This document shows, one piece after another, positions 1 through 9,857 of a DNA stretch of 64,000 nt. The DNA comes from Polynucleobacter acidiphobus (GTDB lineage Bacteria; Pseudomonadota; Gammaproteobacteria; Burkholderiales; Burkholderiaceae): contig NZ_CP023277.1 in the NCBI RefSeq assembly GCF_003065385.1, positions 262,019-326,018 on the forward strand, given 5' to 3'. Positions within the stretch are counted from its first letter, which is position 1, and every line of letters starts with the position of its first letter. The notes beneath the pieces are model-generated. The model saw nothing but the letters and a program-made list of their open reading frames with translations. It ran no database searches and was not told the DNA's origin. Position numbers and translations under genes: made by a program.

Positions 1-1
1 A

Positions 2-328
2 AAAGAGTTAGCAGGGCGCGGTATTGAAGTGGTACAACTTGCGAATGCAAAGGGCAAGGTGGACCTGCCTAAACTCTTTGCGTATTTGGCTAAAGAGCGC
101 GAGATCAATGAAGTCCATGTCGAAGCAGGTCACAAATTAAATGGTTCACTCATTCGTGAGGGTTGTGTGGATGAGCTCCTCATCTACCAAGCGCCTTGCT
201 TCTTGGGTGAGGGCCTAGGAATGGTCAATATTGGACCGCTTCAAGAACTATCACAGAGGGATTCTTGGAGAATTATTGCACATACTCTGATCGGAGATGA
301 TCTGCGCATACGCGCTGTAAGGTCATAG
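2..328 (+). CDS. ribD: RibD, C-terminal part (5-amino-6-(5-phosphoribosylamino)uracil reductase domain), cut by window edge
   Basis: The open frame runs in from the left edge and stops at 326-328. It carries the end of the RibD reductase domain: the NEVHVEAGHKLNGSLIREG stretch followed by VDELLIYQAP is typical of the NADPH-dependent reductase half, which acts after the deaminase step of riboflavin synthesis. The deaminase domain must lie outside the window. ribE follows 34 bases downstream on the same strand, so the two probably share a transcript. The first residues are missing; the GTG at 29 is internal and not a start. Confidence 0.9.
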   Translation, partial: KELAGRGIEVVQLANAKGKVDLPKLFAYLAKEREINEVHVEAGHKLNGSLIREGCVDELLIYQAPCFLGEGLGMVNIGPLQELSQRDSWRIIAHTLIGDDLRIRAVRS

Positions 329-362
329 TATTTACTGCCTTTCAAACTGATATAGTGCATTC

Positions 363-983
363 ATGTTTACTGGAATCATTACCGCCATTGGTGAAATTAC
401 CCATCTCGCTCCCAAAGGCGATGGCCTCCATTTAACCGTCACAACCCCTGCTAACTACCTTGATGATGTAGCGATTGGCGATAGCATTGCCCTTAATGGC
501 GCCTGCATGACGGTTACGACCATGCAAGCTAATGTTTTTGAGGTTGATGTTTCTAGGGAGTCGATCTCAAAAACAACAGGGCTCGACAAACTTGGGTCTG
601 TGAATCTAGAAAAGGCCCTACGGTTTAACGATCGTCTTGGAGGCCACTTAGTTAGTGGCCATGTCGATGGAGTAGGCACGGTTCAATCATTTACTCCTGT
701 TCAAGGTGATGCGTATGGCTCATGGAAGTTAGTAATCGATGCCCCGCAATCATTGGCCCCTTATCTGGCCTACAAAGGATCGATTGTGGTGAATGGCGTA
801 TCGCTAACCGTCAATCAAGCGGGGTCCAAAGATCAGTCCCAATGCCCCATTGAAATCAATATCATTCCTCATACCCTAGAGAACACAGCACTCGGCAAAC
901 TCAAGGCAGGCGATCACGTGAACTTGGAAGTGGATCTGATTGCGCGTTATGTTGCACGCATGCTTGGCAAAGACCCGACTTAA
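363..983 (+). CDS. ribE: Riboflavin synthase alpha chain
   Basis: A 206-residue protein of normal length for riboflavin synthase, which dismutates two 6,7-dimethyl-8-ribityllumazines into riboflavin in the cytosol. It starts with the family hallmark MFTGII and contains two lumazine-binding barrels, visible as the paired motifs [11 protein letters not shown] (about residues 41-51) and [11 protein letters not shown] (about 139-149); [11 protein letters not shown] lies between them. It follows the ribD end directly. Its stop overlaps the end of the convergent queC by four bases. Confidence 0.96.
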   Translation: MFTGIITAIGEITHLAPKGDGLHLTVTTPANYLDDVAIGDSIALNGACMTVTTMQANVFEVDVSRESISKTTGLDKLGSVNLEKALRFNDRLGGHLVSGHVDGVGTVQSFTPVQGDAYGSWKLVIDAPQSLAPYLAYKGSIVVNGVSLTVNQAGSKDQSQCPIEINIIPHTLENTALGKLKAGDHVNLEVDLIARYVARMLGKDPT

Positions 984-1726
984 AACTGATAGCGTGTTGG
1001 ATCGGCTACCCCAGCCTCTTTAAATCCCGCTTTACGAAGTTGACAAGATTCACAGACACCGCAGGCTTGGCCTTCTTGATTGGCTTGATAGCACGACACC
1101 GTTTGGCTGTAATCAATTCCTAGAGACTGGCCCAGTTGAATGATCTGCGCTTTACTCATGGAAATGATGGGCGCGTGGATCCGAAATCTTTGCTGCTCAT
1201 CAATAGACTCGACCCCAGCCTTCGTTGCCAAGTTCGCCATGGTTTCAAACGACTGCACATACTCTGGGCGGCAATCCGGATATCCAGAGTAATCGACCGC
1301 ATTAGCTCCATAGAACACATCAATACTTCCTAGGGACTCTGCCCAGGCCAAAGCCATCGAGAGCATGATGGTGTTGCGAGCAGGCACATACGTGATCGGA
1401 ATCGCAGCGGTCTTGGGATCACCTTCGGTAGGTACGCGCAGTGTCTGGTCAGTGAGGGCTGATCCACCAAAGCGGGCGAGGTCTAAGTGGATGATCTCAT
1501 GGCGCTCGACACCAAATGATTGTGCAATCCGTTTTGCAGCATCCAATTCAGACGAATGCTTTTGGCCGTAATGAACGGAGAGAGCATAACAGCGATAGCC
1601 TAGTTGTTTGGCAAGCGCCAGAATGGTTGTGGAGTCCAAACCACCGGAGAACAGAATGACCGCGGGGCTATTGGGAGTGCGTGCCTGTGACGGATTAAAC
1701 GAATGCTTAAAAGCAGAAAAGTCCAA
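980..1726 (-). CDS. queC: 7-cyano-7-deazaguanine (preQ0) synthase QueC
   Basis: QueC converts 7-carboxy-7-deazaguanine to preQ0 with ATP and ammonia, on the path to queuosine in tRNA. The PP-loop SGGLDST is at residues 27-33. The C-terminal zinc site is complete: C212 and the CGVCESC cluster (C222, C225, C228). At 248 residues it is a little longer than many homologues because of an N-terminal extension. It begins about 20 bases after the cpoB stop and so looks like the last gene of the tol-pal run, an arrangement also known from Pseudomonas. Confidence 0.95.
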   Translation of the reverse strand: MDFSAFKHSFNPSQARTPNSPAVILFSGGLDSTTILALAKQLGYRCYALSVHYGQKHSSELDAAKRIAQSFGVERHEIIHLDLARFGGSALTDQTLRVPTEGDPKTAAIPITYVPARNTIMLSMALAWAESLGSIDVFYGANAVDYSGYPDCRPEYVQSFETMANLATKAGVESIDEQQRFRIHAPIISMSKAQIIQLGQSLGIDYSQTVSCYQANQEGQACGVCESCQLRKAGFKEAGVADPTRYQF

Positions 1727-1747
1727 AATTAGAAATCCAGGATCTAC

Positions 1748-2467
1748 TTACTTGATGTTAGCAACAATTGGCTTTGCTTCTTTGGCAGCCTCAGAGTCTG
1801 GATACTTGGTGATTAGATCGCTCAGAACCTTTTTGGCGACCGCTTTCTTACCAGACTCAAGATTGGCATTACCAAGGGTTAACATCGCCGCAGGCACTCG
1901 CTGATGGCCTGGGAAACGAGTGATTAGTGTTTGCAATTGATTGATGGAGCCGTTGTAATCTTTAAGAGCGTATTTGGTATTGCCAGACCAAAAGAGTGCA
2001 AGGGGTAAATAAGGGCTAGATGGGTATTTCCGGATAAACGCATTGAGATCGGTATCGGCTTTTTTAAGCTGATTGTTCTGAAACGCATTGAGCGCTTCTT
2101 CATACGCTGCTCGCTCACCGGGTTGGACCACACCAGTCACACCTTCAACCTCTACGGTTTGGGGTTCAAATCGAGTTAGTCGACTGTCTAAATCTTGATA
2201 GTAGGTTTTTTGATTCTTGGTGAGATCTTCCGTTTGCTTTTGCAAGGTCTCGATTTGGCCGCGTAGTTGAGCGTTTTCTGTACGTAGTTTTTCGATCTGA
2301 TTTTGTAGGTCCAAAATAGCGCCTTGCGAGGCCTGAACCGACTTGCGCATTTCTAGAATGGCTTTGCGAGCCTCGTCATCCGAGAAGATCGCCCACGCAT
2401 TACTCGAAAGTAATGCGCCTAATGTCAGCGTAAGAGCAGTTCGAGTAAAGCAGGAGATAGCAGTCAA
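1748..2467 (-). CDS. cpoB: Periplasmic cell-division coordinator CpoB (YbgF)
   Basis: CpoB links peptidoglycan synthesis to Tol-Pal driven outer-membrane constriction. The 239-residue protein has a signal peptide with likely cleavage after SNAWA (about residue 26), a coiled-coil stretch of heptad-like QNQIEKLRTENAQLRGQI type at about 40-90, and a C-terminal TPR region (from about residue 120) with repeats such as AYEEALNAFQ and LALFWSGNTKYALKDY. It sits 12 bases downstream of pal, the usual position in proteobacterial tol-pal operons. Confidence 0.93.
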   Translation of the reverse strand: MTAISCFTRTALTLTLGALLSSNAWAIFSDDEARKAILEMRKSVQASQGAILDLQNQIEKLRTENAQLRGQIETLQKQTEDLTKNQKTYYQDLDSRLTRFEPQTVEVEGVTGVVQPGERAAYEEALNAFQNNQLKKADTDLNAFIRKYPSSPYLPLALFWSGNTKYALKDYNGSINQLQTLITRFPGHQRVPAAMLTLGNANLESGKKAVAKKVLSDLITKYPDSEAAKEAKPIVANIK

Positions 2468-2479
2468 TCGAGAGTACTC

Positions 2480-2989
2480 TTATTTAGTGATGTAAATAAT
2501 GTCAGCGCGACGGTTTTCAGCCCACGCAGCTTCAGTATTACCTTCTGCTTTGGGCTTTTCTTTTCCAAGACTCACGGCTTCCATTTGACTATCGGGTACG
2601 CCCAGTGCTGCGAGTGCTTTACGAACTGCATCGGAGCGCCGTTGACCGAGAGCGAGGTTGTATTCAGCAGTACCACGATCATCCGTATTACCCTGAATCA
2701 TGATCTTTTGTTGGGGGTTTTGCTTTAAGAAAGCAGCTCCAGCTTGCAGCATATTTTGATATTGGGGTTTGATGGTGTATTCATCAAAGTCAAAATAGAT
2801 ACTGCGCTGAAAGAGGGGGCTCTTAGGATCATTCCAAGGCTGAGAAGCAATATTGCTACTTTTGGCTTCTTGGGTTTTCATGGTACTGACATCATCTAAC
2901 TTCACTCCCGATGAGCAGGCACTGAGTAGGCCGACGCCTCCCAAAATGCTGGTCAGTACAAAGCGACGCTGGGGTGATGTAGTTTTCAT
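2480..2989 (-). CDS. pal: Peptidoglycan-associated lipoprotein Pal
   Basis: An outer-membrane lipoprotein that binds peptidoglycan and TolB. It has an N-terminal export signal with lipobox LSAC and lipidated C25. An OmpA-type domain fills the C-terminal two thirds: SIYFDFDEYTIKP, the GNTDDRGTAEYNLALGQRR signature and a closing RRADIIY. The 169-residue length is normal. The gene lies between tolB and cpoB on the same strand. Confidence 0.96.
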   Translation of the reverse strand: MKTTSPQRRFVLTSILGGVGLLSACSSGVKLDDVSTMKTQEAKSSNIASQPWNDPKSPLFQRSIYFDFDEYTIKPQYQNMLQAGAAFLKQNPQQKIMIQGNTDDRGTAEYNLALGQRRSDAVRKALAALGVPDSQMEAVSLGKEKPKAEGNTEAAWAENRRADIIYITK

Positions 2990-3082
2990 GCGCTCTCCCT
3001 CGAATAAATTGATGGTGTTCGTAAACCGATGGACTGCAAACTAATTCGTATTATGCCTTGGATCATGGAGCACTAAAACGAA

Positions 3083-4387
3083 TTAACGATCCATGAATGG
3101 CCCCCACGATGGTTGGCGCACATCCGATCCTGGAACACTCAAAATTTGTTTGACATAGCCATCGACCGAAACCGCTGCTAGTACTTTTTTACCCCCGACT
3201 TGGGTTGAGTACAGAATATAGCGACCGTTGGCTGCAAAACTTGGGGATTCGTCAAAGCTAGTATCGGTCATGGGTGTGCTATCACCCGTGAGGAGATTCA
3301 TTAGAAAGAGCTTGTAACCACCGCCTGCGCCACCGATATACGCTAAATACTTGCCATCGGGAGAGATGCGTGCTGAGGTTGCATAGGGTTGCTTAAAGGT
3401 GATTCTTCTGGCTGGTTCGCCGCGCTCCCCATCGGCACTCATCCGATAAATTTGTGGGTTGCCACCACGATCGCTCGTGAAATAAATAAATTTACCGTCT
3501 GGAGAAAACTGCGGTTCAGTATCAATCGTATTGCCTTGGGTGAGGCGTCGCAGATTACTACCATCGGCATTGACTCGATAGATTTGCGTATTACCATCTT
3601 TAGAAAGCGAGATCGCTAAGCTCTTGCCGTCAGGGGCCCAGGATGGGGCGCTGTTGTTGCCGCGCTCATTGGAGAGAACAATGCGACGGCCGGTCGCCAG
3701 CTCATGCACATAAACGATGGGCTTACGATCCTCAAAGGATACATACGCAATCTTTTGACCATCGGGTGACCACGCTACTGAAATGATGGGCTCACTGCTA
3801 TTCAGTGCGTTGCGCATGTTTTGACCATCGGCGTCCGAGATCACTAAGCGATAGCGCTTACCTTCTTTCATGACATATGACAGACGGGTGGAGAATACGC
3901 CACGCTCACCCAAGAGTTTGAAGATGATGTCGTCCGAAATTTTGTGGGCCGCAAGGCGCAAGTTATCCTCGCTTGCCGACACGATCAAACCGTTGAGGCT
4001 CTCACCTTTACGAATGTCATACAAGCGGTAACGAACCTCATACTGCCCAGGGGATTTTTGGGTGACCGAGCCAACGGCTAGGGCATCGGCTCCGCGCGCC
4101 GCCCACGTTTTGAAGTCGGGAACCACTTGATCGTCCTCAACACCGTTACCAAGCTCAATATTTCGGAAGTAGCCGCTGCGTGTGAGATTTTGACGAATCA
4201 CATCAGAAATCTTGACCGGTAATTTGTCTTCGTCTTTAAATCGGGCAACCGCAATCGGATAGAGGGTTTGACCAACACCTTTGATCTCGATGTTCATTTG
4301 AGCATTCACGGGAGAAATGAACAGTCCCATGAAAATAGTTAGTGCTAGCAGGGAGGCAATACGAATGCGCTGAAATGTCATGGACAT
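3083..4387 (-). CDS. tolB: Tol-Pal translocation protein TolB
   Basis: A periplasmic beta-propeller protein that couples TolA to Pal. There is a cleavable signal peptide (hydrophobic stretch at about 10-25, cleavage near VNA/QM), a TolB N-terminal domain, then at least five PD40/WD40-like blades with the SPDGKxIxFxS pattern (for example AWSPDGQKIAYVS, FSPDGKFIYFTSD, ISPDGKYLAYIGG). At 434 residues the length is standard. tolA is 29 bases upstream and pal follows after 93 bases, a gap that could hold an internal promoter. Confidence 0.96.
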   Translation of the reverse strand: MSMTFQRIRIASLLALTIFMGLFISPVNAQMNIEIKGVGQTLYPIAVARFKDEDKLPVKISDVIRQNLTRSGYFRNIELGNGVEDDQVVPDFKTWAARGADALAVGSVTQKSPGQYEVRYRLYDIRKGESLNGLIVSASEDNLRLAAHKISDDIIFKLLGERGVFSTRLSYVMKEGKRYRLVISDADGQNMRNALNSSEPIISVAWSPDGQKIAYVSFEDRKPIVYVHELATGRRIVLSNERGNNSAPSWAPDGKSLAISLSKDGNTQIYRVNADGSNLRRLTQGNTIDTEPQFSPDGKFIYFTSDRGGNPQIYRMSADGERGEPARRITFKQPYATSARISPDGKYLAYIGGAGGGYKLFLMNLLTGDSTPMTDTSFDESPSFAANGRYILYSTQVGGKKVLAAVSVDGYVKQILSVPGSDVRQPSWGPFMDR

Positions 4388-4416
4388 TATTCTAGACGCT
4401 AGCCATGAACCCTGAA

Positions 4417-5193
4417 CTAATCCTTTGGTTTAAAGGTTAATTTGATTTGACGCATGGGAATTTTGCCGTTTTGGTCCCGCGGCAGGCTCTCGGCACGATC
4501 AATCGCAATTAAGACCGCACGATCCCAGGCTGGATCGGTGCTGGGCGATGTAACAGTCCGTTTCAAAATCATGCCATCGGGAGCGAGATCAACCAACACC
4601 ACCACCGTTGGATTACCACTCGTAGACTCCGCATTAAAGACGATGAGGGGTTTAATCTTCTTGCGGACCCGATCGGCGTAGCCGGGCGGGGCATTACCAC
4701 CTGCACCCACGCCATCACCCACTTTGCCACCGCTACCGCCCTCGGCACCTGCAGCTGCTTTGAGACGGGCCAATTGATCTAGGCGTGCTTTCTCCGCCGC
4801 GGCAGCTGCTTTTTTAGCGGCCGCATCTTCTTTGGGATCCACCTTTTTCTCGGGTGGCTTGGTTTCTGCTTTCTTCTCCGGCTTGGGCTCAGGTTTTCTG
4901 ACCACCTCTTTGGGCGGCTCAGGCGGCGGTTTGGTTTTCTTAATGACGATCTCAGCCGCTTCGGGCTTGATATCTATTTTGGGGGTAGGCGTCACACTTG
5001 GGGGTGGAACGCTTGCATCCCAGAGCTCGACCTCAACACCTGCAGGGCTAGAACTCGTTTTCCAATGAATCCCCAGAGTCAGCAGAGCAATCAGAAAAAG
5101 ATGTGCCCCTAAGGAGAGCGCAAACGCCTTGGTAGTGCCTGGTTCGCGATCCGCATGAAACTGCCACGAGGAATTAAGGGTCGCGCTACTCAT
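4417..5193 (-). CDS. tolA: TolA, inner-membrane spanning protein of the Tol-Pal machine
   Basis: A 258-residue TonB/TolA-family protein. A single membrane helix lies near residues 24-43 (AFALSLGAHLFLIALLTLGI), followed by a long Pro/Lys/Glu/Ala-rich periplasmic stalk (PPEPPKEVVRKPEPKPEKK type) and a glycine-rich linker. The globular C-terminal domain at about 175-255 has PTVVVLVDLAPDG and WDRAVLIAIDRAESLP. Sequence conservation in TolA is low outside the C-terminus, so the call rests on architecture plus position between tolR and tolB. Confidence 0.93.
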   Translation of the reverse strand: MSSATLNSSWQFHADREPGTTKAFALSLGAHLFLIALLTLGIHWKTSSSPAGVEVELWDASVPPPSVTPTPKIDIKPEAAEIVIKKTKPPPEPPKEVVRKPEPKPEKKAETKPPEKKVDPKEDAAAKKAAAAAEKARLDQLARLKAAAGAEGGSGGKVGDGVGAGGNAPPGYADRVRKKIKPLIVFNAESTSGNPTVVVLVDLAPDGMILKRTVTSPSTDPAWDRAVLIAIDRAESLPRDQNGKIPMRQIKLTFKPKD

Positions 5194-5205
5194 GCTGACT
5201 CATCA

Positions 5206-5628
5206 TTACTGACCACGTACAGCCAATCCCACCCGCTTGACGCCATTTTCTTTTAAGCGTGACATCACATCCATCACCACTTCGTATTTGATGGATTTAT
5301 CGGCTGCAAGTACCACCGGTTGCTCAGCAGATTTCTCAGCTTGAGAGCGCCCAAAGGCACCGAGCTCTAATTTAGTAATGGTCTGTGCACTCTCACCCTC
5401 TTTACGAATCGTAATGGCCTCATCAGCACCAATCGTAATAAAGACCGGGGGCAGGGCTTGTACCTTGGCGCCACCGACGGTGGGAAGATTGACTACTCCG
5501 GGGTTAACGAGCGGTGCGGTCACCATAAAGATGACCAAGAGCACCAACATCACATCGATGTAGGGCACTACATTAATGTCCGCAATCGCTTTCCGACGAG
5601 AGGAGCGAAAGGATGAGCGGCTAGCCAT
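5206..5628 (-). CDS. tolR: TolR, ExbD/TolR-family inner-membrane protein
   Basis: Of 140 residues, with one N-terminal membrane helix (about 22-42) containing the functionally essential aspartate in VVPYIDVMLVLLVIFMV (D25), a proton-path residue. A periplasmic domain follows. TolR works with TolQ as the proton-driven motor that energises TolA. The gene starts five bases after tolQ ends and is followed by tolA after 12 bases. Confidence 0.95.
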   Translation of the reverse strand: MASRSSFRSSRRKAIADINVVPYIDVMLVLLVIFMVTAPLVNPGVVNLPTVGGAKVQALPPVFITIGADEAITIRKEGESAQTITKLELGAFGRSQAEKSAEQPVVLAADKSIKYEVVMDVMSRLKENGVKRVGLAVRGQ

Positions 5629-5633
5629 GATAA

Positions 5634-6308
5634 TTAGAGGCGAGCGCCTTGACGTTGCAAAATGTTGGTGAACTCTTCGATAAAGGATTCAAAATGAATC
5701 GAGAGGCGATCAATATCGGTGGAGTAGCGGTTATACGCCACGACTGCAGGGATGGCTGCAAATAAACCAATCGCAGTGGCTACCAGGGCCTCTGCAATCC
5801 CTGGGGCCACAGAGGCAAGAGTAGCTTGTTGCACATTGGCCAAGCCTCGAAAGGCGTGCATGATGCCCCAAACTGTTCCGAGGAGTCCAATATAGGGTGA
5901 GACCGAGCCAACGGATGCTAGAAATGGCAAATTGGCCTCTAAACGATCCATCTCGCGCTGATAGGCGGCTTTCATGGCGCGCCGTGCCGCATCGATTTCT
6001 TTGGCTTTTAAAAACTCTTGCATCCCGGCAGCAAAGATGCGTTCTAAGACTGCCGCGTTGGCTTGGTTGCCGGCACTACTCATTTTGCGCTGAGCAGCCT
6101 CAAATAAGGTTTGTAAGTCGCCGCCCGCCCAAAAGTCACACTCAAAGCGCTCGGTTTCGCGTTGCGCAGCACGTAGGGTCGAGCCCTTACGAAAAATGAT
6201 GGTCCACGAGGCTACAGAGAGGCTCAAGAGCAACACCATCACTGCTTGGACCAAGATGCTGGCATTGAGAACCAGGGTCAGAATAGAAAGGTCTTGAGTA
6301 GGGTTCAT
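5634..6308 (-). CDS. tolQ: TolQ, MotA/TolQ/ExbB proton-channel protein
   Basis: A 224-residue inner-membrane protein with three hydrophobic helices: one near residues 13-33 and two in the C-terminal half, with ASVGSVSPYIGLLGTVWGIM and GIAEALVATAIGLFAAIPAVVAYN, the conserved channel segments. It forms the stator-like motor with TolR. It is the first gene of the leftward run; no ybgC thioesterase gene precedes it, unlike in Escherichia coli. The 104-base gap to the divergent glyA must hold both promoters. Confidence 0.95.
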   Translation of the reverse strand: MNPTQDLSILTLVLNASILVQAVMVLLLSLSVASWTIIFRKGSTLRAAQRETERFECDFWAGGDLQTLFEAAQRKMSSAGNQANAAVLERIFAAGMQEFLKAKEIDAARRAMKAAYQREMDRLEANLPFLASVGSVSPYIGLLGTVWGIMHAFRGLANVQQATLASVAPGIAEALVATAIGLFAAIPAVVAYNRYSTDIDRLSIHFESFIEEFTNILQRQGARL

Positions 6309-6412
6309 AAGGACTTTGTATTATGGAGGGTAATTTTAGCCAATCCGCACTGGATTGCCGAAGTTTAATTGTCGTATTTTGTTATTGCTTTGTGATTAAT
6401 TAGGAAGCCACT

Positions 6413-7660
6413 ATGTTTGATCGTCAACACACTTTAGCGCAGATTGACCCTGAGTTATGGGCCAGTATCCAAAACGAGAACCGTCGTCAAGAGGAGCATA
6501 TTGAGCTCATCGCCTCTGAAAACTACACCTCACCCGCGGTGATGGCCGCTCAGGGCTCGCAGTTGACCAATAAATACGCAGAAGGTTATCCGGGTAAGCG
6601 CTATTACGGCGGTTGTGAGTTTGTGGATGTGGCTGAGCAATTGGCGATCGATCGGGTCAAAAAATTGTTTGGAGCTGATGCTGCGAATGTGCAACCCCAT
6701 TGTGGTGCATCGGCCAATCAGGCCGTTTTCTTGGCCTTTCTAAAGCCTGGCGATACGTTTATGGGCATGAGTCTCGCTGAAGGTGGCCATCTGTCCCACG
6801 GCATGACACTCAATATGAGTGGTAAATGGTTTAACGCCATCTCCTATGGCCTCGATCAAAACGAAGCGATTGACTATGAGCAAATGGAGAGCTTAGCGCG
6901 TGAAAAGAAACCCAAACTCATCATTGCTGGTGCATCCGCTTACTCCTTGCAAATTGATTTTGAGCGCTTTGCAAAAGTGGCTAAAGAGATCGGTGCTATT
7001 TTTATGGTCGACATGGCGCACTACGCAGGCTTGATCGCGGCAGGTGTGTATCCCAATCCAGTGCCCTATGCCGACGTGGTGACCTCCACTACGCACAAGA
7101 GTTTGCGTGGCCCACGCGGTGGCATCATTCTCATGAAGGCTGAGCATGAGAAAGCGATTAACTCGGCAGTATTCCCCGGCATGCAAGGCGGACCGCTGAT
7201 GCATGTGATTGCGGCAAAGGCGGTGGCTTTTAAAGAAGCGCTGGAGCCCAGCTTTAAGGACTATCAAAAGCAGGTGATTGCTAATGCGCAAGCCTTAGCG
7301 AATTCGTTGATTGAGCGGGGTCTACGGATTGTTTCGGGTAAAACCGAGTCACATGTCATGCTCGTCGATCTGCGTGCCAAGAAAATTACCGGTAAGGAAG
7401 CCGAAGCTGCATTAGGCGCTGCTCACATTACCGTGAACAAAAATGCAATTCCGAACGATCCTGAGAAACCGATGGTAACGAGTGGAATACGCCTAGGCTC
7501 ACCCGCCATGACCACGCGTGGCTTTAAAGAGGCCGAAGCCAAGCAAGTGGGGCAACTGATTGCCGATGTGCTCGATCATCCGAATGATGCCAATCATTTA
7601 GCGAAGGTGCGTGAGCAAGTGAATGCGCTCACCAAACGATTCCCTGTTTACGGAAATTAA
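6413..7660 (+). CDS. glyA: Serine hydroxymethyltransferase
   Basis: GlyA interconverts serine and glycine with tetrahydrofolate, supplying one-carbon units in the cytosol. The 415-residue sequence carries the family landmarks: [10 protein letters not shown] near the N-terminus, [18 protein letters not shown], the PLP-lysine motif [16 protein letters not shown] with K229, and [19 protein letters not shown]. The start is ATG with a GGAAG-type ribosome site. nrdR follows after five bases, a coupling common in this group of bacteria. Confidence 0.97.
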   Translation: MFDRQHTLAQIDPELWASIQNENRRQEEHIELIASENYTSPAVMAAQGSQLTNKYAEGYPGKRYYGGCEFVDVAEQLAIDRVKKLFGADAANVQPHCGASANQAVFLAFLKPGDTFMGMSLAEGGHLSHGMTLNMSGKWFNAISYGLDQNEAIDYEQMESLAREKKPKLIIAGASAYSLQIDFERFAKVAKEIGAIFMVDMAHYAGLIAAGVYPNPVPYADVVTSTTHKSLRGPRGGIILMKAEHEKAINSAVFPGMQGGPLMHVIAAKAVAFKEALEPSFKDYQKQVIANAQALANSLIERGLRIVSGKTESHVMLVDLRAKKITGKEAEAALGAAHITVNKNAIPNDPEKPMVTSGIRLGSPAMTTRGFKEAEAKQVGQLIADVLDHPNDANHLAKVREQVNALTKRFPVYGN

Positions 7661-7665
7661 GCTTC

Positions 7666-8112
7666 ATGCGCTGCCCGTTTTGCCATAGTGACGATACCCA
7701 GGTGATGGATACCCGGGTATCGGACGAGGGCGATTCGGTCAGGCGTCGCAGGCGCTGCGCATCGTGCGATAAGCGCTTTACCACGTATGAGCGGGCCGAG
7801 CTGAGTCTGCCTGCGATTGTGAAAAAAAATGGCAGTCGCGTGGAGTACAGCCATGAAAAATTAGTGAGCTCGATCCGCTTAGCGTTACGTAAACGCCCGG
7901 TTTCCTCGGATGCAGTCGATGATGCGATCGGACGCATCGAAGAAAAATTGATGGCCTCCGGTGAAAAAGAAATCCCCAGTGAGCGCGTTGGTGAACTAGT
8001 AATGCGTGAGCTCAAACGCTTAGATAAAGTCGCCTACATCCGCTTTGCATCGGTCTATCGCAGCTTTGCCGATCTTGAGTCGTTTGAGAGTGCTCTCAAA
8101 GAGCTAAAGTAA
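7666..8112 (+). CDS. nrdR: Transcriptional repressor NrdR
   Basis: NrdR represses ribonucleotide reductase genes according to the ATP/dATP state. The N-terminal zinc ribbon has C3, C6, C31 and C34 (MRCPFC...CASC). An ATP-cone domain follows from about residue 47, with the [20 protein letters not shown] opening, and the C-terminal [11 protein letters not shown] stretch is diagnostic. At 148 residues it is standard. It ends six bases before the convergent adk stop. Confidence 0.96.
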   Translation: MRCPFCHSDDTQVMDTRVSDEGDSVRRRRRCASCDKRFTTYERAELSLPAIVKKNGSRVEYSHEKLVSSIRLALRKRPVSSDAVDDAIGRIEEKLMASGEKEIPSERVGELVMRELKRLDKVAYIRFASVYRSFADLESFESALKELK

Positions 8113-8117
8113 AAAAT

Positions 8118-8801
<684 letters not shown>

Positions 8802-8874
8802 TCATTCCCTATAGTCTAATTGATTGCACCGACTTAGGGCAGATTTATTGGGGCCCGCTTCTTAGCGAAATCCC

Positions 8875-9603
8875 TTAAAAGAATTTACGCACGCGCTCCA
8901 GATCTTCGGGGGTGTCCACACCGGCTGGTGGTAGTTCAGAGGCAAGGTGTACTGCGATACGGTAGCCATGCCAGAGTACACGTAATTGCTCCAAAGACTC
9001 AGCAATCTCTAATGGGGATGTTACAAGTTGCGCATATTGTTTTAGAAAACCCACGCGGTACGCATAAATGCCAATGTGGCGATAGTACGTAGGTGACGAT
9101 TGGGTGCGATCGTAGGGTATGGCTGCTCTCGAGAAATACAAGGCTTCGTGCTGTTGATTAAGAACCACTTTGACCGCATTCGGATTGGTAATTTCCTCGG
9201 CACTCTGAATAGCCACGGCTGCTGTGCTCATCACGCATTCGGAGTTTGCTGCTAATGTATCAGCGACTTGATTGATGAGCTCCACTGGTATTAAAGGCTC
9301 ATCGCCTTGCACATTCACGATCAGGGCTTCGTCATCTAAGCCTAGGCGAGAGGCAACCTCCGCAATCCGATCGGTGCCACTCGGGTGATCTTTACGGGTC
9401 ATGATGACGGTTAAGCCCGCCGCTTGGCAGGCTGATTCGATTTCAATGGTATCGGTAGCAACTAAAATTTGTTTTGCTTTGGATTGCGCGGCGCGCTCAG
9501 CAACGCGCACCACCATTGGTTTACCCCCAAGATCGGCGAGCGCTTTGCGCTCAAGGCGGGAGGAGGCCAAACGCGCCGGGATGACAACAGTAAAGACGGT
9601 CAT
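8875..9603 (-). CDS. kdsB: 3-deoxy-manno-octulosonate cytidylyltransferase (CMP-Kdo synthetase)
   Basis: Activates Kdo with CTP for lipid A-core assembly. The nucleotide-binding start TVVIPARLASSRLERKAL, the VNVQGDEPLI motif and the closing GVDTPEDLERVR are all family hallmarks. I chose the ATG at 9603 (242 residues); a TTG at 9612 would add three residues and lie one base from the upstream gene stop. It sits in a lipid A/envelope cluster with lpxK and exbBD. Confidence 0.95.
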   Translation of the reverse strand: MTVFTVVIPARLASSRLERKALADLGGKPMVVRVAERAAQSKAKQILVATDTIEIESACQAAGLTVIMTRKDHPSGTDRIAEVASRLGLDDEALIVNVQGDEPLIPVELINQVADTLAANSECVMSTAAVAIQSAEEITNPNAVKVVLNQQHEALYFSRAAIPYDRTQSSPTYYRHIGIYAYRVGFLKQYAQLVTSPLEIAESLEQLRVLWHGYRIAVHLASELPPAGVDTPEDLERVRKFF

Positions 9604-9612
9604 CGCAAGCAA

Positions 9613-9807
9613 TTATTTAGAGAGCGCAGCGGCTTCTTCGGGGCTGAGACTTCTCGCTTCGTCAACGAGCATGACCGGAATGTCGTCACGAATCGGGTAG
9701 GCCAGTTTATCGACTTTGCAAATGAGCTCGAGCTTATCCTCATCCAAATGGAGCGAGCTCTTACAAATCGGGCAAACCACAATATCGAGTAGATTTCTAT
9801 TCATCAT
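9613..9807 (-). CDS. ycaR: Trm112/UPF0434 (YcaR) family small zinc-ribbon protein
   Basis: A 64-residue protein beginning [14 protein letters not shown], with cysteine pair C12/C15 and further C30, then [19 protein letters not shown], the canonical pattern of UPF0434. Its biochemical role in bacteria is not settled. It is placed between lpxK and kdsB in nearly all betaproteobacteria. It ends nine bases before the preferred kdsB start. Confidence 0.93.
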   Translation of the reverse strand: MMNRNLLDIVVCPICKSSLHLDEDKLELICKVDKLAYPIRDDIPVMLVDEARSLSPEEAAALSK

Positions 9808-9857
9808 CGGAGGGCCTCAATCATCACTATGTGCTCATCATAGCCCAAGACCTGGGA

